Shown here: positions 13,530 through 26,900 of the stretch, in pieces
How the letters are laid out: every line of letters begins with the position of its first letter
Position numbering within the stretch: position 1 is the stretch's first letter
NCBI GenBank assembly: GCA_963580455.1
Contig: OY756968.1
Coordinates: forward strand, 10,257,929-10,321,928
From: Euonymus europaeus
Lineage: Eukaryota; Streptophyta; Magnoliopsida; Celastrales; Celastraceae
Length of the DNA: 64,000 bases
Direction of reading: 5' to 3'
Translations under genes and position numbers: made by a program
Notes under the pieces: model-generated
What the model was told of the DNA's origin: nothing
The model's database searches: none
The model's input: only the letters and a program-made list of their open reading frames with translations

Positions 13530-16387
13530 GAAATTTTACAAGTATAGGCTCCGGAAATTGTTTCTTTGCCAAAAGACCAACTACCATTCCTAAATGACCA
13601 AAACCATTAGAATCTTCTCCATGGAGAGAGCTGAGCAATTTCTAACTATCAAATTTGATTCATGTGCACATTTTATTGCAATTTTATGTCAAATTTTATG
13701 AGTATAAGCTCTGTAGATTGTTTCGTTGCCAAAACACCAAATCTCGTTCCCAAATGGGAAAAATCGATAAAAGATCCTCCATTGAGAGAGTTGTGCAATT
13801 CCGAACCGTCAAAGTGGATAGGTGTAAACTTTTGATTGTTGTTTTATGTACAAATTTACCAGTATTCATCTCCTTCATTGTTTGGTTGACAAGAGGACCC
13901 ACTTTCATTCAAAAATGGACAAAATCCTAAAAAGCACCTCCACTGAGAGAGTTGAACAATTTCAAAATATCAAAGTTGATAGTTGTACACCTTTATTGTT
14001 GTTTTTATGTCCAAATTTACCAGTATTTGCCTCGTAGATTGTTTCGTTGTCAAAATACTCAATTTCGTTCCAAAATGGACAAAACAGTTAAAAGCTCCTC
14101 CATTGACAGAGCTGAGCAATTTCCAACCATCAAAGTGGATAGGTGTAAACTTTTGACTGTAGTTTTATGTCCAAATTTACTAGTATTCGTCTCCTTCATT
14201 GTTTAGTTGACAAAAATACCCACTTTTGTTCTCAAAAGGACAAAATCTTTGAAAGCTCCACCATTGAAAGAGTTGAACAATTCTGAAATATCAAAGTTTA
14301 TAAGTGTACCCCTTTATTGTTGTTTTATGTCCAAATTTACTAGTATTCGCATCGTAGATTGTTTCGTTGCCAAAAGACTCATTTTCGTTCCAAATGGACA
14401 AAACCGTTAAAAGCTCCTCCATTGAGAGAGTTGAGCAATTCTGAACCATCAAAGTGGATAGCTGTAAACTTTTGACTGTTGTTTTATGTCTTAATTTAAA
14501 AGTATTCATCTCCTTCAATGTTTTGGTTGACAAAACGACCCACTTTTGTTCTCAAAAGGAAAAAATCCATAAAAGCTCCTACATTGAGAGAGTTGAACAA
14601 TTTTGAAATACCAAAGTTGATAGGTGTACACCTTTATTGTTGTTTTATGTCAAAATTTACTTGTTTTCGCCTCGTTGATTGTTTCGTTGTCAAAAGACTC
14701 ACTTTCGTTCCAAAACGGACAAGACTGTTAAAAGCTCCTCCACTGAGAGAGTTGAGCAACTCCAAACCATAAAATTTGATAGATGTACACTTTTGATTGT
14801 TGTCTTGTTAGTATTCTCCTCGTTCCTTGTTTGGTTGACGAAAGACCCACTTTCATTCCTAAAAGGACAATACCCTTAAGAGCTCCTCCATTGAGAGAGT
14901 TGAGTAATTTCGAACAGTCAAATTTGATCGATGCGCACTTTTTATTGTAATTTAATGTCAAATTTAACAAGTATAGGCTCCAGAAATTGTTTCTTTGCCA
15001 AAAGACCAACTACCATTCCTAAATGGCCAAAACCATTGGAATCTTCTCCGTGGAGAGAGTTGAGCAATTTCTAAATATCAAATTTGATTCATGTGCACAT
15101 TTTATTGCAATTTTTTGTCAAATTTTATGAGTATAAGCTCTGTAGATTGTTTCATTGCCAAAACACCAAATCTCGTTCCCAAATGGGAAAAATCGATAAA
15201 AGCTCCTCCATTGAGAGAGTTGTGCAATTCCGAACCGTCAAAGTGGATAGGTGTAAACTTTTGATTGTTGTTTTATGTAAAAATTTACTAGTATTCATCT
15301 CCTTCATTGTTTGGTTGACAAGAGGACCCACTTTCATTCAAAAATGGACAAAATCCTAAAAAGCACCTCCACTGAGAGAGTTGAACAATTTCAAAATATC
15401 AAAGTTGATAGTTGTACACCTTTATTGTTGTTTTTATGTCCAAATTTACAAGTATTTGCCTCGTAGATTGTTTCGTTGTCAAAATACTCAATTTCGTTCC
15501 AAAATGGACAAAACAGTTAAAAGCTCCTCCATTGACAGATCTGAGCAATTTCGAACCATCAAAGTGGATAGGTGTAAACTTTTGACTGTAGTTTTATGTC
15601 CAAATTTACTAGTATTCGTCTCCTTCATTGTTTAGTTGACAAAAAGACCCACTTTCGTTCTCAAAAGGACAAAATTTTTGAAAGCTCCACCATTGAAAGA
15701 GTTGAACAATTCTGAAATATCAAAGTTTATAAGTGTACCCCTTTATTGTTGTTTTATGTCCAAATTTACTAGTATTCGCCTCGTAGATTGTTTAGTTGCC
15801 AAAAGACTCATTTTCGTTCCAAATGGACAAAACCGTTAAAAGCTCCTCCATTGAGAGAGTTGAGCAATTCCGAACCATCAAAGTGGATAGCTGTAAACTT
15901 TTGACTGTTGTTTTATGTCTTAATTTACTAGTATTCATCTCCTTCAATGTTTTGGCTGACAAAACGACCCACTTTAGTTCTCAAAAGGAAAAAATCCATA
16001 AAAGCTCATACATTGAGAGAGTTGAACAATTTCGAAATACCAAAGTTGATAGGTGTACACCTTTATTGTTGTTTTATGTCCAAATTTACTTGTTTTCGCC
16101 TCGTTGATTGTTTCGTTGTCAAAAGACTCACTTTCGTTGCAAAACGGACAAGACTATTAAAAGCTCCTCCACTGAGAGAGTTGAGCAACTCCGAACCATA
16201 AAATTTTTTAGATGTACAATTTTGATTGTTGTCTTGTTAGTATTCTCCTCGTTCCTTGTTTGGTTGACGAAAGACCCACTTTCGTTCCTAAAAGGGCAAT
16301 ACCCTTAAGAGCTCCTCCATTGAGAGTTGAGTAATTTCGAACAGTCAAATTTGATCGTTCCGCACTTTTTATTGTAATTTAATGTCA
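13530..16387. repeat. Satellite higher-order repeat, 1429-bp unit, two copies
   Basis: Two units of nine monomers, about 13530-14958 and 14959-16387. Corresponding landmarks are offset by 1429 bp (for example 13655/15084, 14207/15636, 14518/15947, 14679/16108). The copies differ by scattered substitutions and a few short indels, so this duplication is older than the 1267-bp triplication. Borders are approximate. Confidence 0.8.
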
Positions 16388-19300
16388 AATTTAACAAGTA
16401 TAGGCTCCATAAATTGTTTCTTTGCCAAAAGACCAACTATCATTCCCAAATGGACAAAACCATTAAAATCTTCTCCATAGAGAGAGTTGAGCAATTTCTA
16501 ACTATCAAATTTGATTCATGTGCATATTTTATTGTTATTTTATTTGAAATTTTATGAGTGTAGGCTCCGTAGATTGTTTCGTTGGCAAAACACCAAATCT
16601 CGTTCCCAAATGGGTAAAACCGATAAAAGCTCCTCTATTGAGGGAGTTGAGCAATTTTGAACCACCAAAGTGGATAGGTGTACACTTTTGATTATTGTTT
16701 TATGTCCAAATTTACTAGTATTTATCTCGTAGATTATTTCGTTGCTGAAAGAGCCACTTTTGTTATAAAAATGACAAAATCAATAAAAGGTCCTCCATTG
16801 ACAGAGCTGCACAATTCCGAATCATCAAAGTGGATAGGTGTACACCTTTATTGTTGTTTTATGTCCAAATTTACTTGTATTCGCCATGTAGATTGTTTCG
16901 TTGTCAAAAGACTCACTTTCGTTCCAAGAAGGACAAAACCGTTAAAAGCTCCTCCATTGAAAGAGTTGAGCAATTCCGAACGCTAAAAGTTGATAGATGT
17001 ACACTTTTGATTGTTGCCTTTTTAGTATTCTCCTCGTTCCTTGTTTGGTTGACAAAAGACCCACTTTCGTTCCTAAAAGGACAAAACCGTTAAGAGCTCC
17101 TCCGTTGACAGAGTTGAGTAATTTCGAACAATCAAATTTGATCGATGTTCACTCTTTACTGTAATTCAATGTGAAATTTTACAAGTATAGGCTCCATAAA
17201 TTGTTTCTTTGCCAAAAGACCAACTATCATTCCTAAATGGCCAAAACCATTAGAATCTTCTCCATAGAGAGAGTTGAGCAATTTCTAACTATCAAATTTT
17301 ATTCAAGTGCATATTTTATTGTAATTTTATTTCAAATTTTATGAGTATAGGCTCCGTAGATTGTTTCGTTGCCAAAACACCAAATCTCGTTCCTAATTGG
17401 GTAAAACAGATAAAAGCTCCTCCATTGAGGGAGTTGAGCAATTTCGAACCACCAAAGTGGATAGGTGTACACTTTCGATTGTTCTTATATGTCCAAATTT
17501 ACTAGTTTTCATCTCGTAGATTGTTTCGTTGCTAAAAGAGCCACTTTTGTTCTCAAAAGGACAAAATCAATAAATGGTCCTCCATTCACAGAGCTGCGCA
17601 ATTCTGAATCATCAAAGTAGATATGTGTACACCTTTATTGTTGTTTTATGTCCAAATTTACTTGTATTCGCCTCGTCGATTATTTCGTTGTCAAAACACT
17701 CACTTTCGTTCCAAAAAGGACAAAACCGTTAAAAGCTCCTCCATTGAAAGATTGAGCAATTCCGAACCCTAAAAGTTGATAGATGTACACTTTTGATTGT
17801 TTCCCTTTTAGTATTCTACTCGTTCCTTGTTTGGTTGACAAAAGACCCACTTTCGTTCCTAAAAGGGCAAAACCGTTAAGAGCTCCTCCATTAAGAGAGT
17901 TGAGTAATTTCGAATAGTGAAATTTGATCGATGTTCACTTTTTATTGTAATTTAATGAGAAATTTTACAAGTATAGGCTCCATAAATTGTTTCTTTGCCA
18001 AAAGACCAACTACCATTCCTAAATGGCCAAAACCATTAGAATCTTCTCCATAGAGAGAGTTGGGCAATTTCTAACTATCAAATTTGATTCATGTGGACAT
18101 TTTATTGCAATTTTATGTCAAATTTTATGAGTATAAGCTCTGTAGATTGTTTCGTTGCCAAAACACCAAATCTCGTTCCCAAATGGGAAAACTCGATAAA
18201 AGCTCCTCCATTGAGAGAGTTGTGCAATTCCTAACCATCATAGTGGATAGGTGTAAACTTTTGATTGTTGTTTTATATACAAATTTACTAGTATTCATCT
18301 CCTTCATTGTTTGGTTGACAAAATGACCCACTTTCATTCAAAAATGGAAAAAATCCTAAAAAGCACCTCCACTGAGAGAGTTGAACAATTTCGAAATATC
18401 AAAGTTGATAGGTGTACACCTTTATTGTTGTTTTTATGTCCAAATTTACTAGTATTTGCCTCATAGATTGTTTCGTTGTCAAAATACTCACTTTCGTTCC
18501 AAAATGGATAAAACAGTTAAAAGCTACTCCATTGACAGAGCTGAGCAATTCCGAACCATCAAAGTGGATAGGTGTAAACTTTTGACTGTAGTTTTATCTC
18601 CAAATTTACTAGTATTCATCTCCTTCATTGTTTAGTTGACAAAAAGACCCACTTTCGTTCTCAAAAGGACAAAATCCTCAAAAGCTCCTCCATTGAGAGA
18701 GTTGAACAATTCCGAAATATCAAAGTTGATAGGTGTTCACCTTTATTGTTGTTTTATGTCCAAATTTACTGGTATTCCCCTCGTAGATTGTTTCGTTGTT
18801 AAAAGACCCACTTTCATTCTAAAAGGGACAAAACCGTTAAAAGCTCCTCCATTGAGAGAGTTGAGCAATTCCAAACCATGAAAGTTGATAGATGTACACT
18901 TGTCATTGTTGTCTTATGTAGTATTCTCCTCGTTCATTGTTTGGTTGACAAAAGACTCACTTTCGTTCTCAAAAGGACAAAATCCATAAAAGCTCCTCCA
19001 TTGAGAGAGTTGAACAATTCTGAAATATTAATGTTGATACGTGTACACTTTTGATTCTTGTTTTATTTCCAAATTTACTAGTATTCATCTCATAGATTGT
19101 TTCGTCGTTGCTAAAAGACCCACTTTTGTTCTCAAAAGGACAAAATTCTTAAAAGCTCCTCCATTGATAGAGTTGAACAATTCCGAAATATCAAAGTTGA
19201 CAGGTGTACACCTTTATTTTTGTTTATGTCCAAATTTACTTGTATTCTCCTCGTCGATTGTTTCGTTGTCAAAAGACTCACTTTCGTTCCAAAAAGTACA

Positions 19301-21403
19301 AAACCGTTAAAAGCTCCTCCATTGAAAGACTTGAGCAATTTTGAACCATCAAAGTTGATAGATGTACACTTTTGATTGTTGTCTTTTTAGTATTCTCCTC
19401 GTTCAATTTTTGGTTGACAAAAGACCCACTTTCGTTCCTAAAAGGACAAAACCGTTACGAGCTCCTCCATTGAAAGAGTTGAGTAATTTCGAACAGTAAA
19501 ATTTGATCGATGTTCCCTTTTTATTGTAATTTAATGTGAAATTTTACAAGTATAGGCTCCATAAATTGTTTCTTTGCCAAAAGACCAACTACCATTCCTA
19601 AATGGCCAAAACCATTAGAATCTTCTCCATGGAGAGAGCTGAGCAATTTCTAACTATCAAATTTGATTCATGTGCACATTTTATTGCAATTTTATGTCAA
19701 ATTTTATGAGTATAAGCTCTGTAGATTGTTTCGTTGCCAAAACACCAAATCTCGTTCCCAAATGGGAAAAATCGATAAAAGATCCTCCATTGAGAGAGTT
19801 GTGCAATTCCGAACCGTCAAAGTGGATAGGTGTAAACTTTTGATTGTTGTTTTATGTACAAATTTACTAGTATTCATCTCCTTCATTGTTTGGTTGACAA
19901 GAGGACCCACTTTCATTCAAAAATGGACAAAATCCTAAAAAGCACCTCCATTGAGAGAGTTGAACAATTCCGAAATAATCGAGTTGATAGGTGTACACCT
20001 TTATTGTTGTTTTTATGTCCAAATTTACTAGTATTTGCCTCGTAGATTGTTTCGTTGTCAAAATAATCACTTTCGTTCCAAAATGGATAAAACAGTCAAA
20101 AGCTCCTCCATTGACAGAGCTGAGCAATTACGAACCATCAAAGTGGATAGGTTTAAACTTTTGATTGTAGTTTTATGTCCAAAGTTACTAGTATTCATCT
20201 CCTTCATTGTTTAGTTGACAAAAAGACCCACTTTCGTTCTCAAAAGGACAAAATCCTCAAAAGCTCCTCCATTGAGAGAGTTGAGCAATTTCGAACCATC
20301 AAAGTTGGTAGATGTACACTTTTGATTGTTGTATTTTTATTATTCTCCTCGTTCCTTGTTTGGTTGACAAAAGACCCGCTTTCGTTCCTAAAATGACAAA
20401 ACCGTTACGAGCTCCTCCATTGAGAGAGTTGAGTAATTTCGAATAGTCAAATTTGATCGACGTTCACTTTTTATTCTAATTTAATGTGAAATTTTACAAC
20501 TATAGGCTCCATAAATTGTTTCTTTGCGAAAAGACCAACTATCGTTCCCAAATGGCCAAAACCATTAAAATCTTCTCCATAGAGAGAGTTGAGCAATTTG
20601 TAACTATCAAATTTGATTCATGTGCACATTTTATTGCAATTTTATGTCAAATTTTATGAGTATAAGCTCCATAGATTGTTTCGTTGCCAAAACACCAAAT
20701 CTCATTCCCAAATGGGAAAAACCGATAAAAGCTCCTCCATTGAGAGAGTTGTGCAATTTCGAACCATCAAACTGGATAGGTGTAAACTTTTGATTGTTGT
20801 TTTATGTCCAAATTTATTAGTATTCATCTCCTTCATTGTTTGGTTGACAAAAGGACCCACTTTCACTCTAAAATGGACAAAATCCTAAAAAGCACCTCCA
20901 TTGAGAGAGTTGAACAATTCCGAAATATCAAAGTTGATAGGTGTACACCTTGATTATTGTTTTATGTCCAAATTTACTAATATTCGCCTCGTAGATTGTT
21001 TTGTTGTGAAAAGACTCACTTTGTTTCTCAAAAGGATAAAATCCACAAAAGCTCCTCCATTGAGAGAGCTGAACAATTCCGAAATATCAAAGTTGATAGG
21101 TGTACACATTTATTGTTGTTTTATGTCCGAATTTAACTGTATTCGCCTCGTAGATTGTTTCGTTGTCAAAATACCACTTTCGTTCCGAAAATGACAAAAC
21201 CGTTAAAAGCTCCTCCATTTATAGAGTTGAGCAATTCTGTATCATAAAAGTTGATAGATGTACACTTTTCATTGTTGTATTATGTCCAAATTTATTAGTA
21301 CTCTCCTCGTTCATTGTTTGGTTGACAAAATATCCACTTTCGTTCCTAAAAGGACAAAACCGTTAAGTGCTGCTCCATTGGGAGAGTTGAGTAATTTCGA
21401 ACA
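16388..21403. repeat. Satellite array, diverged monomers
   Basis: Around 31 monomers of the 160-bp family without an obvious exact higher-order period. The 'gttgtgcaattc' subtype recurs at about 18220, 19799 and 20750, at spacings of 1579 and 951 bp, so monomer order varies. No non-satellite insertion is seen. Confidence 0.9.
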
Positions 21404-23937
21404 GTCAAATTTGATCGATTTGCACTTTTTATTTTACTTTAATGTCAAATTTTACATGTATAAGCTCCGTGAATTGTTTCATTGCGAAGAGACCAACTAT
21501 CGTTCCCAAATGGGCAAAACCATTAAAATCTTCTCCATAGAGAGAGTTGAGCAATTTCTAACTATCAAATATGATTCATGTGCACATTTTATTATAATTT
21601 TATGTCAAGTTTTATGAGTATAGGCTCCGTAGATTGTTTCGTTGCTAAAACACCAAATCTCGTTCCCAAATGGGTAAAACCGATAAAAGCTCCTCCATTG
21701 AGGGAGTTGAACAATTCAGAACGATCAAAGTGGATAGGTGTACACTTTTGATTGTTGTTTTATGTCCAAATTTACTAGTACTCATCTCGTAGATTGTTTC
21801 GTTGCTAAAACTCTCACTTTTGTTCTCAAAAGGACAAAATCATTAAAAGCTCCTCCATTGAGAGAGTTGAAACATTTCGAAATATCAAAGTTGATAGGTG
21901 TTCACCTTTATTGTTGTTTTATGTCCAAATTTACTAGTATTTGCCTCGCAGATTGTTTCGTCGTGAAAAGACTCACTTTCTTTCTTAAAAGTATAAAATC
22001 CACAAAAGGTCCTCCATTGAGAGAGTTGAACAATTCCAAAATATCAAAGTTGATAGGTGTACACCTTTATTGTTGTTTTATGTCCAAATTTACTTGTATT
22101 CGCCTCGTAGTTTGTTTCGTTGTCAAAAGACTCAATTTCGTTCCATGAAGGACAAAACCGTTAAAAGCTCCTCCATTGTAAGAGTTGAGCAATTCCGAAC
22201 CCTAAAAGTTGATAGATGTACACTTTTGATTGTTGTCTTATTAGTATTCTCCTCGTTCCTTGTTCGGTTGACAAAAGACCCACTTTCATTCCTAAAAGGA
22301 CAAATATTCATCTCGTAGATTGTTTCGTTGCCAAAAGACCCACTTTTGTTCCTAAAAGGACAAGTATTGATCTCGTAGATTGTTTCGTTTCCAAAAGACC
22401 CACTTTTGTTCCCAAAAGGATAAAATCATTAACAGCTCCTCCATTAAGAGAGTTTAGCAATTCCGAACCATCAAAGTGGAAATATGTACACTTTTGATTG
22501 TTGTCTTATGTCCAAATTTATTAGTAGTCTGCTTGTTCATTGTTTCGTTGACAAAAGACTCACTTTCATTCACAAAAGGATAAAACCGTTAAAATGAGGC
22601 TCCATTGAGAGAGTTGATTAATTTCGAACAATCAAATTTGATCGATCTGCACTTTTTATTGTAATTTAATGTCAAATTTGATCGATTTGCACTTTTTATT
22701 TTACTTTAATGTCAAATTTTACATGTATAAGCTCCGTGAATTGTTTCATTGCGAAGAGACCAACTATCGTTCCCAAATGGGCAAAACCATTAAAATCTTC
22801 TCCATAGAGAGAGTTGAGCAATTTCTAACTATCAAATATGATTCATGTGCACATTTTATTATAATTTTATGTCAAGTTTTATGAGTATAGGCTCCGTAGA
22901 TTGTTTCGTTGCTAAAACACCAAATCTCGTTCCCAAATGGGTAAAACCGATAAAAGCTCCTCCATTGAGGGAGTTGAACAATTCAGAACGATCAAAGTGG
23001 ATAGGTGTACACTTTTGATTGTTGTTTTATGTCCAAATTTACTAGTACTCATCTCGTAGATTGTTTCGTTGCTAAAACTCTCACTTTTGTTCTCAAAAGG
23101 ACAAAATCATTAAAAGCTCCTCCATTGAGAGAGTTGAAACATTTCGAAATATCAAAGTTGATAGGTGTTCACCTTTATTGTTGTTTTATGTCCAAATTTA
23201 CTAGTATTTGCCTCGCAGATTGTTTCGTCGTGAAAAGACTCACTTTCTTTCTTAAAAGTATAAAATCCACAAAAGGTCCTCCATTGAGAGAGTTGAACAA
23301 TTCCAAAATATCAAAGTTGATAGGTGTACACCTTTATTGTTGTTTTATGTCCAAATTTACTTGTATTCGCCTCGTAGTTTGTTTCGTTGTCAAAAGACTC
23401 AATTTCGTTCCATGAAGGACAAAACCGTTAAAAGCTCCTCCATTGTAAGAGTTGAGCAATTCCGAACCCTAAAAGTTGATAGATGTACACTTTTGATTGT
23501 TGTCTTATTAGTATTCTCCTCGTTCCTTGTTCGGTTGACAAAAGACCCACTTTCATTCCTAAAAGGACAAATATTCATCTCGTAGATTGTTTCGTTGCCA
23601 AAAGACCCACTTTTGTTCCTAAAAGGACAAGTATTGATCTCGTAGATTGTTTCGTTTCCAAAAGACCCACTTTTGTTCCCAAAAGGATAAAATCATTAAC
23701 AGCTCCTCCATTAAGAGAGTTTAGCAATTCCGAACCATCAAAGTGGAAATATGTACACTTTTGATTGTTGTCTTATGTCCAAATTTATTAGTAGTCTGCT
23801 TGTTCATTGTTTCGTTGACAAAAGACTCACTTTCATTCACAAAAGGATAAAACCGTTAAAATGAGGCTCCATTGAGAGAGTTGATTAATTTCGAACAATC
23901 AAATTTGATCGATCTGCACTTTTTATTGTAATTTAAT
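21404..23937. repeat. Satellite tandem duplication, second 1267-bp unit type
   Basis: Units 21404-22670 and 22671-23937 look identical by eye. The joint at 22671 sits in the 9-bp string 'gtcaaattt', present both at the left edge (21404) and at 23938, so an exchange through this microhomology explains it. A truncated monomer of about 38 bp remains at the joint. Each unit contains two very short monomers of about 60 bp (22303-22390 and the copy 1267 bp further on). The equal length to the 7.7-11.5 kb unit is coincidental, because the monomer content differs. Confidence 0.93.
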
Positions 23938-26900
23938 GTCAAATTTTACAAGTATAGTCTCCGTAAATTGTTTCATTGTCAAAAGATGAACTATTGTTTC
24001 TAAATAGGCAAAACCATTAAAATATTCTCCATAGAGAGACTTGAGCAATTTCGAACTATCAAATTTGATCAATATGCAAATTTTATTGTAATTTTCTATC
24101 AACTTTTATGTGTATTGGCTCCGTAGATTGTTTCTTTACCAAATCTCGTTCCCAAATGGGAAAAACCGATAAAAGCTCCTTCATTGAGAGAGTTGAGTAA
24201 TTCCGAGCCGTCAAAGTGGATAGGTGTACACTTTTATTTTTATTTTATTTTCAAATTTACTAGTATGTAGATTGTTTCGTGCCAAAAGACCCACTATCGT
24301 TCCAAAATAAGCAAAACCATTAAAATCTTCTCCATAGAGAGAGTTTAGCAATTTCGAACTATCAAATTTGATCGATATGCACATTTTATTGTAATTTTAT
24401 GTCAAATTTTATGAGTATGGGCTCCGTAGGTTGTTTCGTTGCCAAAACATCAAATCTCGTTCCCAAATGGTAAAACCGATAAAAGCTCCTCCACTGAGAG
24501 AGTTGAGCAATTCCGAACCATCAAAGTGGATAGATGTAAACTTTTGATTGTTGTCTTATGTCCAAATTTATTAGTAATCTCCTCGTTCAATATTTGGTTG
24601 ACAAAAGACCCACTTTGATTCTCAAAAAGACAAAATCGTTAAAAGCTCCTTCATTGAGAGAGTTGAGTAATTTCGAACAATCAAATTTGATCGATGTGGA
24701 CTTTTTATTGTAATTTAATGTCACATTTTGCAAGTGTAAGCTCCGTAAATTGTTTCATTGCCAAAAGACCAACTATCGTTCTGAAATAGGCAAAACCATT
24801 AAAATCTTCTCCATAGAGAGAGTTGAACAATTTCGAACTATCAAATCTGATCGATGTGCACATTTTATTGTAATTTTATCTCAAATTTTATGAGTATGGG
24901 CTTCGTAGGTTGTTTCGTTGCCAAAACATCAAATCTCGTTCCTAAATGGGAAAAACCGATAATAGCTCCTCCATTAAGAGAGTTGAGCAATTTGAAACCA
25001 TCAAAGTGGATAGGTGTACATTTTTATTGTTATTTTATGTCCAAATTTTCTGTTATTCGCCTCATAGATTGTTTCGTTGCCAAAAGACCCACTTTCGTTC
25101 CCAAAAGGACAAAATCGTTAAAACATCTTCCGTTGAGAAAGTTGAGCAATTCTGAACCATCAAAGTTGATAGATGTACACTTCTGATTGTTGTCTTATGT
25201 CCAAATTTATTAGTAGTCTCCTCGTTCATTGTTTCGTTGACAAAAGACCCATGTTCATTTCCAAAAGGACAAAACCGTTAAAAGCTCATCCATTGAGAGA
25301 GTTGAGCAATTTCGAACAATCAACTTTGATCGATTTGCACTTTTTTTATACTTTAATGTCAAATTTTCCAAGTATAGGCTCCATAGATTGTTTCATTGCC
25401 AAAAGACAAACTATCATTCCCAAATGGGCAAAACCATTAAAATTTTCTCCATAGAGAGAGTTGAGCAATTTCGAACTATCAAATTTGATCGATGTGCACA
25501 TTTTGTTGTAATTTTATTTCAAATTTTTGAGTATAGGCTCCGTAGATTGTTTCGTTGCCAAAACACCAAATCTCTTTCCCAAATGGGAATAACTGATAAA
25601 AGCTCCTCCACTGAGAGAGTTCAGCAATTTCGAACCATCAAAGTGGATAGGTGTACACTTTTTGTTGTTGTTTTATGTCCAAATTTACCAATATTCATCT
25701 CGTAGATTGTTTCGTTGCCAAAAGACCCACTTTCGTTACCAAAAAGACAAAATCATTAAAAGCTCCTTCATTAAGAGAGTTCAGCAATTCCGAACCATCA
25801 AAGTTGAAAGATGTTTACTTTTGATTGTTTTCTTATGTCCAAATTTATTAGTAGTCTGCTTGTTCATTGTTGACAAAAGACTCACTTTCATTCCCAAAAG
25901 GATAAAACCGTTCAAAGCTCCTCCATGAGAGAGTTGATTAATTTCGAACAATCAAATTTGATCGATCTGCACTTTTATTGTAATTTAATGTCAAATTTTA
26001 CAAGTATAGTCTCCATAAATTGTTTCATTGTGAAAAGATGAACTATTGTTCTGGAATAGGCAAAACCATTAAAATATTCTTCATAGAGAGACTTGAGCAA
26101 TTTCGAAATATCAAATTTGATCAATGTGCAAATTTTACTGTAATTTTATGTGTATTGGCTCTGTAGATTGTTTTTTTACCAAATCTCGTTCCCTAATAAG
26201 AAAAACCGATAAAATATCCTCCATTGAGAGAGTTGAGCAATTCCGAACCATCAAAGTGGATAGGTGTACACTTTTATTGTTATTTTATTTCCAAATTTAC
26301 TAGTATTTGCCTCATAGATTGTTTCGTTTCCAAAAGACCCACTATCGTTCCAAAATAAGCAAAACCATTAAAATCTTCTCCATAGAGAGAATTGAGCAAT
26401 TTCGAACTATCAAATTTGATCGATATGCACATTTTATTCTAATTTTATGTCAAATTTTATGAGTATAGGCTCCGTAGGTTGTTTCGTTGCCAAAACATCA
26501 AATCTCGTTCCCAGATGGGAAAAACCGATAAAAGCTCCTCCATTGAGAGAGTTGAGCAATTCCGAAATATCAAAGTGGATAGGTGTACACTTTTGATTGT
26601 TGTTTTATGTCCAAATTTACTAGTATTCATCTCGTAGATTGTTTCGTTGATAAAAGACCCACTTTTGTTCTGAAAAGGACAAAACTGTTAAAAGCTCCTC
26701 AATTAGAAGAGTTGAGCAATTTCAAACTATCAAAGTTCATAGATGTTCACTTTTGATTGTTGTGTTATGTCCAAATTTATTAGTAGTCTCCTCGTTCATT
26801 GTTTAGTTGACAAAATACCCACTTTCATTCCCAAAAGGACAAAATCGTTAAAAGCTCATCCATTAAGAGAGTTGAGCAATTTCGAACAGTCAAATTTGAA

